NCBI GenBank assembly: GCA_002722955.1
Contig: PBMZ01000169.1
Span: forward strand, 1 to 35,256
Direction of reading: 5' to 3'
DNA from: Planctomycetaceae bacterium
GTDB lineage: Bacteria > Planctomycetota > Planctomycetia > Planctomycetales > Planctomycetaceae
DNA length: 35,256 nucleotides
Shown here: one piece after another, positions 23,463-31,835 of the stretch
Position numbering within the stretch: position 1 is the first letter of the stretch
How the letters are laid out: each line of letters starts with the position of its first letter
Made by a program: the position numbers and the translations under genes
Notes under the pieces: model-generated
Told to the model about the DNA's origin: nothing
The model's input: only the letters and a program-made list of their open reading frames with translations
The model's database searches: none

Positions 23463-23486
23463 CCCGGCTTTTAGCCGGGTTTTTTT
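23463..23486 (+). terminator. Intrinsic terminator
   Basis: CCCGGCT (23463-23469) pairs with AGCCGGG (23473-23479), with a three-base loop and a following run of seven T (23480-23486). This is a textbook terminator and lies about 105 bases after the 64-residue gene. Confidence 0.85.
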
Positions 23487-23545
23487 GTTGGTGACGATAG
23501 GTAGCGAAACCGCTCGAAGACTAAGGGTATTGTTGGCAAGTATCG

Positions 23546-25315
23546 ATGGCCGTACTGCTTCAAATTCGCGACGCTTTCAAAAGCTATGGAGAGCAGCAAT
23601 TGCTGGATGGTGCCGAGGCCACCTTGATTGACGACGTCAAAGTGGGATTCATTGGCCGCAATGGCGCCGGCAAGTCAACGTTGCTGCGAGTTCTCTTGGG
23701 CGATGAAGACCTGGACCGCGGGGAAATCGTCAAGCACCCCAACCTGCGGCTAGGTTATCTGCGCCAACACGATCCATTTCAACCGGGCGAAAGCGCACTC
23801 GAGTTCCTGATTCGCGACAGCGGGCAGCCAGATTGGAAGTGCGGCGAAATAGCGGGGCAGTTCGAGTTGAAAGGAGCCTATTTGGAAGGTCCAGTCGGCG
23901 AACTTTCCGGCGGCTGGCAAACTCGAGTCAAGCTGGCAGCTCTCTTGCTGCACGAACCGAATCTATTACTGCTCGACGAACCGACAAACTTCCTCGACCT
24001 CCGCACACAGATTCTGCTCGAGCACTTCTTGCGAGATTACAAACGCGCGTGCTTAATTGTTTCGCACGATCGTTCGTTCTTGAAGGCAACTTGTAGTCAC
24101 ACCTTGGACCTCAGCCGCGGCAAGCTCAAGATGTATGCCGGGCCGATCGACTCGTACCTGGAGATGGTCGAGGAACAACGTGTTCGAGATGAACGAACCA
24201 ACGCATCTGTGGCCGCCAAGCAGAAGCAACTTCAGCGGTTTATCGACAAGAACCGCGCCAACGCCAACACGGCGTCTCAAGCCCGCTCGAAAGCCAAACA
24301 ACTGGAACGGCTTCAGCTGAGCGAAATGGAGTCCGACGAGCCAACCACTTTCATTCGAACACCAGAGGTCGAACCCGGTCGCGGCGCCGCCGTCCGATGT
24401 CACGGGTTGGCGATGGGTTACCCTGACTTCACGGTCGCCACCGACATCGATATCGAAATCGAACATGGCGAGCGAGCGGCCATTGTCGGAGACAACGGTC
24501 AAGGCAAGACGACTTTCTTACGAACGATCGTCGATTCGCTTGCACCGATCTCGGGAAACATTCGCTGGGGCTATCATTGCGACATCGGCGTTTATGCTCA
24601 GCACGTCTACGGAAGTTTGCCGCCCGAACAGACGATCATCGAGTATCTCGAGTACAAGGCGATTCCGGGCACGACAACGCAAACCCTGCTTCAATCGGCG
24701 GGAGCAATGTTGTTCCACGGCCAAGCCGTGAAGAAGAAAATCAAAGTCCTATCCGGTGGCGAGCGGGCTCGGTTGTGCATGGCCGGCATTTTATTGGGCG
24801 AGCATAACGTCCTCGTCCTCGATGAACCCGGAAACCACTTGGACGTCGAAACGGTCGAGGCACTTGCCAACGCACTGCTGAATTACAAAGGCACGGTGAT
24901 CTTTACCAGCCACGACCGCCACTTTATGCAGCGGGTGGCGACTTGCGTAATCGAAGTCCGCGATGGGCACGTGACCAATTACGGTGCCGGCTACGATGCG
25001 TACCTCTATGCCGTCAACAAAGAGATTGAAGAGGGCGAGCGGGCTCGCAACGCCAATTTGGCCAAGACGCCCGGCGGCAAGATTCCCACCAAGGCCGCTC
25101 CGAAACGCGACCAACGAAAGATCCGAAAGGAAATCTCGAAGGCGGAAAAGGCGATCGCCCGGCTCGACGAAGAGAAATCGACATTGAACGCCGAGCTTCT
25201 CAAGACGACCGATGCCGAGGAAGCCATGCGGTTACACGAAGAATTCACTCGTGTTTCCGACGAATTGGAAGCCAACGAAGAACGCTGGTGCGAGCTTCAG
25301 GAAGAGCTGGAGTGA
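23546..25315 (+). CDS. ABC-F family ATPase (Uup/EttA/YheS-like)
   Basis: A 589-residue soluble protein with two ABC ATPase domains and no membrane part. It would act on the ribosome, as other ABC-F proteins do. Domain 1 has GRNGAGKST (37-45), ELSGGWQTRVKLAALLL and LLLLDEPTNFLD. The linker (about 215-265) is charged and helical. Domain 2 has GDNGQGKTT, VLSGGERARLCMAG and VLVLDEPGNHLD near 425-432, where the usual Thr of DEPTNHLD is Gly. A C-terminal coiled coil rich in Lys and Glu covers about 515-589, as in Uup. The start is the first ATG before the first strand; a ribosome site is not clear. Which ABC-F subgroup it is cannot be settled here. Confidence 0.92.
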   Translation: MAVLLQIRDAFKSYGEQQLLDGAEATLIDDVKVGFIGRNGAGKSTLLRVLLGDEDLDRGEIVKHPNLRLGYLRQHDPFQPGESALEFLIRDSGQPDWKCGEIAGQFELKGAYLEGPVGELSGGWQTRVKLAALLLHEPNLLLLDEPTNFLDLRTQILLEHFLRDYKRACLIVSHDRSFLKATCSHTLDLSRGKLKMYAGPIDSYLEMVEEQRVRDERTNASVAAKQKQLQRFIDKNRANANTASQARSKAKQLERLQLSEMESDEPTTFIRTPEVEPGRGAAVRCHGLAMGYPDFTVATDIDIEIEHGERAAIVGDNGQGKTTFLRTIVDSLAPISGNIRWGYHCDIGVYAQHVYGSLPPEQTIIEYLEYKAIPGTTTQTLLQSAGAMLFHGQAVKKKIKVLSGGERARLCMAGILLGEHNVLVLDEPGNHLDVETVEALANALLNYKGTVIFTSHDRHFMQRVATCVIEVRDGHVTNYGAGYDAYLYAVNKEIEEGERARNANLAKTPGGKIPTKAAPKRDQRKIRKEISKAEKAIARLDEEKSTLNAELLKTTDAEEAMRLHEEFTRVSDELEANEERWCELQEELE

Positions 25316-25441
25316 CTCAAAAACGGGAACCGAAGATCAGAAACGGGAAAGCTCCCCGTATTCGCATTCCTTTGGCTTGATTTGAGGCACGAATTCTCGC
25401 AGAATCTCACCTTAGCGGCGTTGGAATAGCGTCGATCCGAA

Positions 25442-26425
25442 GTGTCCTATTACAAGAATTCACCACCGATGTTGATGATCGATCGCGCTGAAGAACTCAA
25501 ACAGGAATTGACCGACAAGTATGTTGTCGTGGTAGGTGGCGTTCCGGAATTGCGAAGGTTTCAGGGACTGACCGGGCAGGTCAAGACAGTCAACATGAAC
25601 TGCCGCGCGTTGGTCGAGTTTGATGGTCCGGCGGACATCGGTTGGTACGACATCGAACCCTCGTTCTTGAAGGTTGTTGACGGTCCGGCCGAGGCCGAGA
25701 AACCGGCAGCGAAAAAAGCTGATGCGGCACCGGCGAAAGCTGCTGCAAAGCCAGCTGCGGCGAAATCGGGGCTAAGTCCGCTTGAGATGGCTCGCCAACA
25801 AGGTGCTGTTGGCGCTGCTAAACCAGCAGCAGCGGAAGCTCCACCGGCGAAGCCTGCAGCGGTCGATACTTCCAAGATGTCTCCCTTGGAGCTGGCGCGA
25901 CTCCAAGATAGCGGTGGCGGCGGAGCTGCTCCCGCGGCGGCGCCAGCTGCTGAGGCTCCTGCAGCCAAACCAGCGGCAGCGGCGGTGGATACATCAAAGA
26001 TGTCACCTTTAGAGTTGGCGCGACTCCAAGATGGCGGTGGTGGGGGAGCGGCGCCAGCTGCTGAGGCACCTGCGGCCGAGGCTGCCCCTGCTGCTCCGGC
26101 GGTTGATATGTCTAATATGTCTCCCCTAGAGTTGGCGCGACTGCAAGATGGCGGTGGATCTGCTCCTGCGGCGGCACCAGCTACTGAGGCTCCCGCAGCC
26201 GAATCTGCCCCAGCGGCTCCGGCGGTCGACACATCAAACATGTCTCCTTTGGAGTTGGCGCGACTTCAAGATGGTGGTGGCGGTACATCCGCTCCGGCGG
26301 CAGCTACTGCCGAAGAACCCGCCGCTGAGGAAGCCTCAGCGAAAAAAGATCTTCCAACAACAGGCGCCGACGGCAAGCCACTTTCGCCGCTCGAATTGGC
26401 TCGAATGCAGGATTCCAAGAAGTAA
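25442..26425 (+). CDS. Ala/Pro-rich protein with six SPLELARLQD-type repeats
   Basis: A 327-residue protein. Residues 14-80 form a small compact domain (DKYVVVVGGVPELRRF, LTGQVKTVNMNCRALVEFDG, IGWYDIEPSFLKVVD), likely a small beta-barrel of SH3 or KOW type. The rest is a disordered Ala/Pro/Glu-rich chain holding six copies of a near-identical peptide, SPLELARLQD with minor changes, at about 111, 146, 187, 226, 267 and 314, spaced 35-47 residues. The last copy, SPLELARMQDSKK, ends the protein. Such spacing suits a multi-site binding scaffold. GTG 25442 is the first start in frame; ATG 25469 or 25475 are possible. The next gene, with an FHA domain, starts 117 bases later. Confidence 0.75.
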   Translation: MSYYKNSPPMLMIDRAEELKQELTDKYVVVVGGVPELRRFQGLTGQVKTVNMNCRALVEFDGPADIGWYDIEPSFLKVVDGPAEAEKPAAKKADAAPAKAAAKPAAAKSGLSPLEMARQQGAVGAAKPAAAEAPPAKPAAVDTSKMSPLELARLQDSGGGGAAPAAAPAAEAPAAKPAAAAVDTSKMSPLELARLQDGGGGGAAPAAEAPAAEAAPAAPAVDMSNMSPLELARLQDGGGSAPAAAPATEAPAAESAPAAPAVDTSNMSPLELARLQDGGGGTSAPAAATAEEPAAEEASAKKDLPTTGADGKPLSPLELARMQDSKK

Positions 26426-26542
26426 TTTCTTCAGGTACGCACGCGCTGCTGCGTGTTTGTTCTGGATTCATCTTTGGCGTTTGAACTTTAGTGCGGACGA
26501 ACTCGCATTCGTCACACTGGGCCGATGTAGTGAGTGATTGGG

Positions 26543-26944
26543 ATGGCATACGTCAAGCTAGTTGAAGGCGATTACCCCGATCACACGATCGCTTTAACGA
26601 AAACAAAGATCGTCTTCGGACGCCATCCCGATTGCGACGTGCCCTTGGCCAGCAGTGCTGCAAGCCGTCACCACATGATGATCGTGCAAGACGGCACTCA
26701 TTACTCGGTTCAAGATCTCGACAGCAGCAACGGCACTTACGTCAATGGGAATGAAGTTGTTGCACGTGTCCGTTTGAACGAAGGCGATCGCCTGGAATTT
26801 GCGGATTACGAATTCGTTTTCGTCGCGACATCATCGCGGATTGAGGGCAAAGATACCGCTTACGGAATGCTGGCGGCAACTGTCACGGATTCGGACAAAC
26901 TGCAATTAGCGTTAAGTGCAGGACACAACGAAAGAGAAACCTGA
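26543..26944 (+). CDS. FHA-domain protein
   Basis: A 133-residue protein that is nearly all one FHA domain, which binds phosphothreonine peptides. The hallmarks are FGRHPDCDV at about 26-34, SRHHMMIV at about 41-48 and LDSSNGTYVNGNEV at about 59-72, so the Gly-Arg, Ser-x-x-His and Asn-Gly positions are all kept. ATG 26543 gives MAYVKLVEG at the first strand; GTG 26534 in frame is possible. The last 29 bases overlap the start of the histidine kinase gene in another frame. In some bacteria FHA and GAF-histidine kinase parts are fused, so this may be a split of such a protein. It follows the repeat protein, which may be a partner. Confidence 0.85.
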   Translation: MAYVKLVEGDYPDHTIALTKTKIVFGRHPDCDVPLASSAASRHHMMIVQDGTHYSVQDLDSSNGTYVNGNEVVARVRLNEGDRLEFADYEFVFVATSSRIEGKDTAYGMLAATVTDSDKLQLALSAGHNERET

Positions 26945-28337
26945 CGATGCTGAGGCGGGCACTGAAACAAAAGAGATTGCCTCGGTCGATATCGGAGAAC
27001 TGTCGTCGAAGCATTCGGCAGTCGGTAAATTCAGCCGCGCGCTTTCTTTTATAAAGTCGCTTTCCGCCGAGGGTGACCTCGAGTCGGTATTAAACGATTC
27101 GCTGGATGGGTTGTTCGAAATCTTCGGCAGGGCCGAAGAGGGCGTCATTCTTCTCGTCAATGAGCACACGAAGAATCTGGAAGTTCGGCAAACGAGACTG
27201 CCACTCTCACGACCAAAGGGAAAGCCCAAGTTGGTCAGCCAATCGGTGCTCGACAATGTTCTATATGAAAAAAAAGGCGTCTTGTTGTCGCTTGGCTCAA
27301 GAGCAAACGTGTTTTTGGACGACGCTGCGAGCGGCAGTATTTTGCGAAACTTGGATTCTGAATCCATGAGCAAGTCGGGCGTCAAGTCAATCATGTGTTG
27401 TCCAATGACGGTTCGCGATGACGAACCAATTGGGGTCGTCCAGCTTGCTTCTGCCGTCGATGGAGTCTTTGAGGAGACGGATCTACAGATTCTCGGTGCC
27501 GTCTCCGAAGTCCTCAGTTTGACATTTGCCAACGCGCAGCTCAGTCAAGAGCTTCGCGACCGCGGCCTCGAAGTGAATCATGCAGCGCGCTTAAGTACGG
27601 TTGGCGAGTTCGTTGCTGGGATCGCGCACGAGTTGCATCAACCTTTGGGAGTCATCAGCAACTATGCCAACGGTTGGCGACGTCGGATCGAAAAGGACGA
27701 CTTCGAGAAGGATGCCTTAATAGAGGATCTGCGAACGATCCACGAACAATCGTTTCGTGCAGGCAAGATCATCGGCGGTATTCGCCAATTCGTCCAAAAG
27801 CGCGGGACTGAATTTTCTTGGACAAACATCAATGATTTGGTGTGTGAAGCCGTGCAGCTTGCTGGGCTGAGTGGACAACGAAAGTCGACCGAAGTCACGA
27901 CGAATTTGTCGTCCGATCTTCCGATGGCCAAGGTGGATCGCACACAAATCACGCAGGTCATCCTCAACCTGCTCATCAATGCTTTCGAGGCCCTTGCCGC
28001 CACCGATTGTGCCCCAAGACGTGTAAGTGTGGAAACGCGATTGGGAGAAAAGGATTCGCTAATTGTTGTCATCAAGGACAACGGACCCGGTATTGCTGCG
28101 ACGATCGAGGATCGAATCTTCGAACAGTTTTTCTCGACCAAGTCCGACGGTTTGGGAATCGGGTTACCGCTGAGTCGTGACATCATCGAACAGCACGGCG
28201 GTCGGTTGTGGTTACGATCCAGCGAGCCAGAGAGCACCGCGTTTTGGCTGCGGTTACCAACTGAATCGCTTGAGCCCGAAGCACCTGAGACGACTGATGA
28301 CGATGACATGCCAACGACCGTGAACACTTATCGCTAA
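26916..28337 (+). CDS. GAF-domain sensor histidine kinase
   Basis: A 473-residue soluble histidine kinase. A GAF sensor domain lies at about 50-215 (VLNDSLDGLFEIFGRAEEGV; IMCCPMTVRDDEPIGVVQL). The dimerisation/phosphotransfer domain has GEFVAGIAHELHQPLGVISN with His238 as the phosphorylated residue (HELxQPL subtype). The HATPase domain includes VILNLLINAFEAL (N box), DNGPGI (G1) and DGLGIGLPLSRDIIEQHGG (G2). The acidic C-terminus (EAPETTDDDDMP) is unusual. GTG 26916 is the only early start in this frame; it lies inside the FHA gene without a ribosome site, so translation would depend on the FHA gene or a frameshift. No response regulator gene is next to it. Confidence 0.88.
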   Translation: MQDTTKEKPDDAEAGTETKEIASVDIGELSSKHSAVGKFSRALSFIKSLSAEGDLESVLNDSLDGLFEIFGRAEEGVILLVNEHTKNLEVRQTRLPLSRPKGKPKLVSQSVLDNVLYEKKGVLLSLGSRANVFLDDAASGSILRNLDSESMSKSGVKSIMCCPMTVRDDEPIGVVQLASAVDGVFEETDLQILGAVSEVLSLTFANAQLSQELRDRGLEVNHAARLSTVGEFVAGIAHELHQPLGVISNYANGWRRRIEKDDFEKDALIEDLRTIHEQSFRAGKIIGGIRQFVQKRGTEFSWTNINDLVCEAVQLAGLSGQRKSTEVTTNLSSDLPMAKVDRTQITQVILNLLINAFEALAATDCAPRRVSVETRLGEKDSLIVVIKDNGPGIAATIEDRIFEQFFSTKSDGLGIGLPLSRDIIEQHGGRLWLRSSEPESTAFWLRLPTESLEPEAPETTDDDDMPTTVNTYR

Positions 28338-28617
28338 TCGTCATCCTGACGCCAACCCGATGTTAACCCATGTTAACAGTTTGTCACGTTCGTGAATCAC
28401 GTATTTTCAGCAAGCGAGTTGCAGGGTTAAAGTTGCTAAGCGCCGCTATTACCGATCGGCTTTCTGATATCGCCCAGCACACCGTGCTAGCGTCGCAATT
28501 GCTTCTTTTCCCACAGCCTCGTGGCACGCCTGCCCAAAGCGTCTCAATCACATCCTCACGGAACGTGTTTTGCGGCGGTTTTGGAACTTGTTAGCTACGC
28601 CGATCGGGGCCATTCTC

Positions 28618-29499
28618 ATGAAGTGTACGTATCTCTTAAGACGAACTGCGCACACAGTCCAGACTCTGCGCGATCGTCTTTTGCAAACCCGTGCGTTTTT
28701 GGCGTGGAAATCGTCGCAAAACAAGCTCAATGACCTTCAACAGCGGATTGTGTCCGATTTGGATCGGGACGGCATCGCTATCAACGTAAGTGAGCTGGGC
28801 CTCGACGCGCAATTCCAGGAACTCTGTGAGCACTCAAGCTTGCTCAAGCCGCTGCCGAAGAAAACCGGCGGGATCATGAAACCGTTCCTCCACAAGCTAT
28901 TGTCCGAGAATGTGGTTGATCACGATCCGGAGAGCATTTATGGGCGTGTCTGTTTGGACTCGCGGCTGTTGGAAATTGCCAGTGCTTACTTTCGTGGCTT
29001 ATGCAGCCTGTCGGAATACAACATGTGGCTGAACGTGCCGATTGATGACTCGGCCCAGTCATCGCAACTTTGGCATCGCGACCCTGGAGACATCTGTCTG
29101 CTGAAGATGTTTGGCCTAGTCACTGATCTGACGCCGAGCAACGGCTCGTTTCACTATCTTCGAGGATCTCATTGGCGAGGTCCGCACGCTCGGCTCACAG
29201 CACCTTCAACGCATGACGGATTCTCATCACGTTCGAACGACGAGCAGATGCGTCAGTTAACCGACGAACGTGACTGGATTCATGTGACGGGTCCTCGAGG
29301 CACGATTATTTTCGCAGACACGCGCGGCTACCACAAAGGTGGTCTCGTCCAGAGCGACCATCGACTGTTGCTGGCAGCTATGTATACACGGTGGATGTAT
29401 ACTGGCGAATCAATGCTGCGACAAACGACGCCGTTAGCAGACGATGCCTCCGTCGATCAAGAGTGGGCGCTTCGCGCGATTCGACGTGGAGAAGAGTAA
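28618..29499 (+). CDS. Phytanoyl-CoA dioxygenase-like (PhyH) Fe(II)/2-oxoglutarate oxygenase
   Basis: From ATG 28618 (or TTG 28570) the product is 293-309 residues. The iron-binding facial triad is visible: His153 and Asp155 in LWHRDPGDI and the distal His239 in DTRGYHKGG, followed by Arg249 in SDHRLLL, which should hold 2-oxoglutarate. The region LTPSNGSFHYLRGSHWRGPH is the usual PhyH loop before the core strand. The first 50 residues are basic and helical, with no signal peptide. The substrate is unknown; relatives hydroxylate lipids and natural products. It converges on the phosphatase gene, leaving four bases between the two stop codons. Confidence 0.84.
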   Translation: MKCTYLLRRTAHTVQTLRDRLLQTRAFLAWKSSQNKLNDLQQRIVSDLDRDGIAINVSELGLDAQFQELCEHSSLLKPLPKKTGGIMKPFLHKLLSENVVDHDPESIYGRVCLDSRLLEIASAYFRGLCSLSEYNMWLNVPIDDSAQSSQLWHRDPGDICLLKMFGLVTDLTPSNGSFHYLRGSHWRGPHARLTAPSTHDGFSSRSNDEQMRQLTDERDWIHVTGPRGTIIFADTRGYHKGGLVQSDHRLLLAAMYTRWMYTGESMLRQTTPLADDASVDQEWALRAIRRGEE

Positions 29500-29503
29500 C
29501 TGC

Positions 29504-30265
29504 TCAAACAGCGTTCTGAGTGGCTCGCAAAAGCGCCAATTGGCGTTTTGCCAGTCTTACGAGCGGACGCTTTGATTGAATGAAGCGCAAGGCGTCGTCG
29601 ACATCTTCATAGTATCCCAGATGCAACAACAAGACGGTCGCGAACATGCCCGTGCGTCCTTGTCCTTCGGCGCAGTGAATGTAAATGTTGCCGTTAAGAC
29701 CAGCAACTTGACGTGCCCAGTCTTGCAACTGGTCCGGTGAGGTTACAAACCGATCCAGAATTTGGAAGGAATGGTAAGACGCAGATCGCAATGGTTTGGG
29801 CTCGTTGAACTCGCACGTCAAGTCGATGACGTGATCAATGTCCTCGGGCAACTCATGAGGAAGCAGCCGGCGCCCAATGAAGATGTTATCAGTAAGCTGG
29901 TGATAGGCTGGTTGCCGAAAAATTAACCGCGCTGCATACCACATCGACCACAGGGTGACCAGATACGGCAAGAGTACAAGCTGATGCAAAGGCGAAAGCA
30001 ATCCGCTGGAGGACTTGCCGTAAATCCTTGGCCCAAGACGAAAATAGCCAAGGCCAACGATGGCAAAGCTAAGAGCAGGCCAAAGAAGCAAGTGAGCCCA
30101 ACCGCCGTGAACCCATGCAGCAAACAACATCGATCCAGCGATCGACATAAACAGAACAGGGTACTTCATGAACCGAGAAACCGAAGGGAGCAGCGTGATC
30201 ACCACAGTTTGAGTTTGCCAGCGGGCCCCTCGCCAGGCAATTGGGTGCGGTGAGTTTCGATCCAT
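29504..30265 (-). CDS. Membrane-anchored dual-specificity-type protein phosphatase
   Basis: A 253-residue protein. Hydrophobic segments at about 37-75 and 93-113 make two to four membrane helices (YPVLFMSIAGSMLFAAWVHG; LLPYLVTLWSMWYAARLIF). The C-terminal catalytic domain (about 120-245) carries the cysteine phosphatase loop HCAEGQGRTG, with nucleophile Cys198 and Arg204, and the earlier IDLTCEFNEP as the likely general-acid region. This is the DSP/PTP class, acting on phosphotyrosine, phosphothreonine or a phospholipid such as a phosphatidylglycerophosphate. The membrane anchor favours a lipid or membrane-protein substrate, but this is inference. The start ATG 30265 lies in a gap of about 200 bases with no other gene before 30467. 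Confidence 0.85.
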   Translation of the reverse strand: MDRNSPHPIAWRGARWQTQTVVITLLPSVSRFMKYPVLFMSIAGSMLFAAWVHGGWAHLLLWPALSFAIVGLGYFRLGPRIYGKSSSGLLSPLHQLVLLPYLVTLWSMWYAARLIFRQPAYHQLTDNIFIGRRLLPHELPEDIDHVIDLTCEFNEPKPLRSASYHSFQILDRFVTSPDQLQDWARQVAGLNGNIYIHCAEGQGRTGMFATVLLLHLGYYEDVDDALRFIQSKRPLVRLAKRQLALLRATQNAV

Positions 30266-30466
30266 CAGACAGTCGGTGTCTCCATTCGAACACTTGCATT
30301 GTACCAGTCAGCCGACTCATTTCGAGACATGATGTGGCAGCCAGCCAAAAATCCGTTCAGAATCACTCGAATGCGTTAACTCGTTTGTTGTTGACATGTT
30401 ACGATGCACGCCAACGCATGTGCCCGTTCCATAAAAACCTCCCCCGTTCTTTGGAATGCCTAGATT

Positions 30467-31021
30467 ATGTGGTTCACTGAAACACCTTGGCCGCCGATTG
30501 TGATTTGCTCGATTATTGGGGCCATCTGCCTCGTCGATCTGACATCCAGGCGGCGGAAGATTTCATTAATCGGTGTCGTGCTCATGGCCGTGGCCAGTAT
30601 TGCGATCTTCATCATTGAAGAGCAGATCGTCACTGACTCGGAGCAGGTCGAGATCAGCGTGATTGCGATGGCGACGGCCTTCGAAGAGGGTGAATTGAAC
30701 GCGTGTCTGGACTATATTTCGCCGCAAGCCGTGCAGATTCGTGGGATGGTACAAGCCGCGTTCTTGACCGTGAAGGAAGTTCGCGGCTTGAAAATCAAGT
30801 CGCTCAGCGTCGAGATGAAAGCGAACTCAACCCGAGCGATTTCGGACTTCCGGGCCAACGCAGACTTGGCCATCCGAGGCTACGGCGAGATTGGTCGCCG
30901 TCCATCTCGCTGGCGATTCACTTGGCGGAAGGAAGATGGCGCGTGGAAAATCGTCAAAGTCGTGCGGCTCAACCCGTTGACAGGCGAGGAGATGGGGATC
31001 ATGGACCAGCGCGAGGCGTAG
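30467..31021 (+). CDS. Membrane protein with NTF2-like C-terminal domain
   Basis: A 184-residue protein with two N-terminal membrane helices at about 10-25 (PIVICSIIGAICLV) and 33-50 (SLIGVVLMAVASIAIFII). A soluble domain of about 130 residues follows (VEISVIAMATAFEEGELNAC; LDYISPQAVQIRGMVQAAF; WRFTWRKEDGAWKIVKVVRL). That pattern of helix, strand and WxxxDGxWKI end matches NTF2/SnoaL-like folds, which bind ligands or proteins and need no catalytic residues. The function is unknown. It is followed 123 bases later by the sigma factor region, but a shared operon is not certain. Confidence 0.75.
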   Translation: MWFTETPWPPIVICSIIGAICLVDLTSRRRKISLIGVVLMAVASIAIFIIEEQIVTDSEQVEISVIAMATAFEEGELNACLDYISPQAVQIRGMVQAAFLTVKEVRGLKIKSLSVEMKANSTRAISDFRANADLAIRGYGEIGRRPSRWRFTWRKEDGAWKIVKVVRLNPLTGEEMGIMDQREA

Positions 31022-31144
31022 CAGCGAGTCTCGAATTTGAATTCTCAGATTCCAAATATTCAAATTTCTAGGAATTCCGCCTAAGAACACCGCGTCTCAA
31101 ACGTCGTCTGGTTTAGAAAGCGACGTTTTCTCTTGGATTTCACA

Positions 31145-31357
31145 ATGACGGAAAACAACGGGCAAGTTGCCGTGGCGCCGTCTTCGGAAGAACTGTCGGC
31201 ATCGGCAATCGAAACGGATTTGGTCAACAGTGTTGATGCGCGCGGATCTCGAAAGCCAAGCTCGCGTGGATTGGATCCGAGACGTGATGCAGCAGTACGA
31301 GGCACGGTTGCTTCGCTATGCTCAGCGAATCACGAAGGATCTGGAGCGGGCTCGTGA
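31145..31357 (+). other. Upstream overlapping frame of the ECF sigma factor (leader or frameshifted N-terminus)
   Basis: ATG 31145 opens a 70-codon frame, MTENNGQVAVAPSSEELSAS and on, that ends at TGA 31357 inside the sigma gene in another frame. The first 35 residues (ETDLVNSVDAR) read as real protein, and the last half (arginine and serine-rich) does not. Either it is a translated leader that overlaps the sigma gene, or the sigma protein once began here and a frameshift near 31240 separated the parts. No good ribosome site precedes either start. Confidence 0.4.
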
Positions 31358-31751
31358 TGTTGTCCAAGAGACCTTTCTTCGACTTTGCAAACAAGATCCC
31401 GCCGAGCTAGATGGGCATTTGTCCGAATGGCTCTACACGGTTTGTCGCAATCGGGCACTTGACGTTCAAAAAAAGGAGCGACGCATGGCGACGATGACAG
31501 AAGTTGACGCAGTTCATGCCTTCACGGAGGCGTCACCGGCCGATGAGGTTGAGACTCGGGATACCGCGCAGCACGTCTTTGGACTTTTGGACGCTTTGCC
31601 TGACAACCAACAAGAGGTCGTGAGACTGAAGTTCGAGGGCGGGTTGAGTTATCGGGCCATTAGTGAGGTCACTGGTCTCTCTGTTTCGAATGTCGGCTAT
31701 TTATTGCACCAAGCAATTCGAACGTTGCGCCAGCGGGCTCAGACGACTTGA
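31236..31751 (+). CDS. ECF-type RNA polymerase sigma factor
   Basis: A 171-residue extracytoplasmic-function sigma factor. Region 2 is at about 10-80 (LLRYAQRITKDLERARDVVQ, then ETFLRL and LSEWLYTVCRNRALDVQKKE), and region 4 is at about 110-165 (LDALPDNQQEVVRLKFEGG, LSYRAISEVTGLSVSNVGYL, LHQAIRTLR). The helix-turn-helix is in the latter. ATG 31236 is used because it starts just before the first helix of region 2. The frame stays open upstream to 31167, where TTG would be needed. The next gene, 84 bases on, encodes a membrane protein with an anti-sigma-like N-terminus, so the pair probably forms a signalling unit. An autoregulatory promoter was not recognised. Confidence 0.9.
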   Translation: MRADLESQARVDWIRDVMQQYEARLLRYAQRITKDLERARDVVQETFLRLCKQDPAELDGHLSEWLYTVCRNRALDVQKKERRMATMTEVDAVHAFTEASPADEVETRDTAQHVFGLLDALPDNQQEVVRLKFEGGLSYRAISEVTGLSVSNVGYLLHQAIRTLRQRAQTT

Positions 31752-31835
31752 TTCCCTTCTTCTTGGCTTTGTTATCACCCCGAAGTCTCGGTTGCGAGTA
31801 GTGCTCGCATCAGAACATTAAATAAGGAACGAATC

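Noticed and set aside
25561..26241. 226-codon minus-strand frame opposite the repeat protein
   Set aside because: Ala/Gly/Ser-rich because it mirrors the Ala/Pro repeat DNA; the plus-strand frame has the conserved peptide.
25880..26290. CRISPR array or satellite DNA
   Set aside because: The regular DNA repeats are coding repeats of the SPLELARLQD peptide, in frame, with variable linkers.
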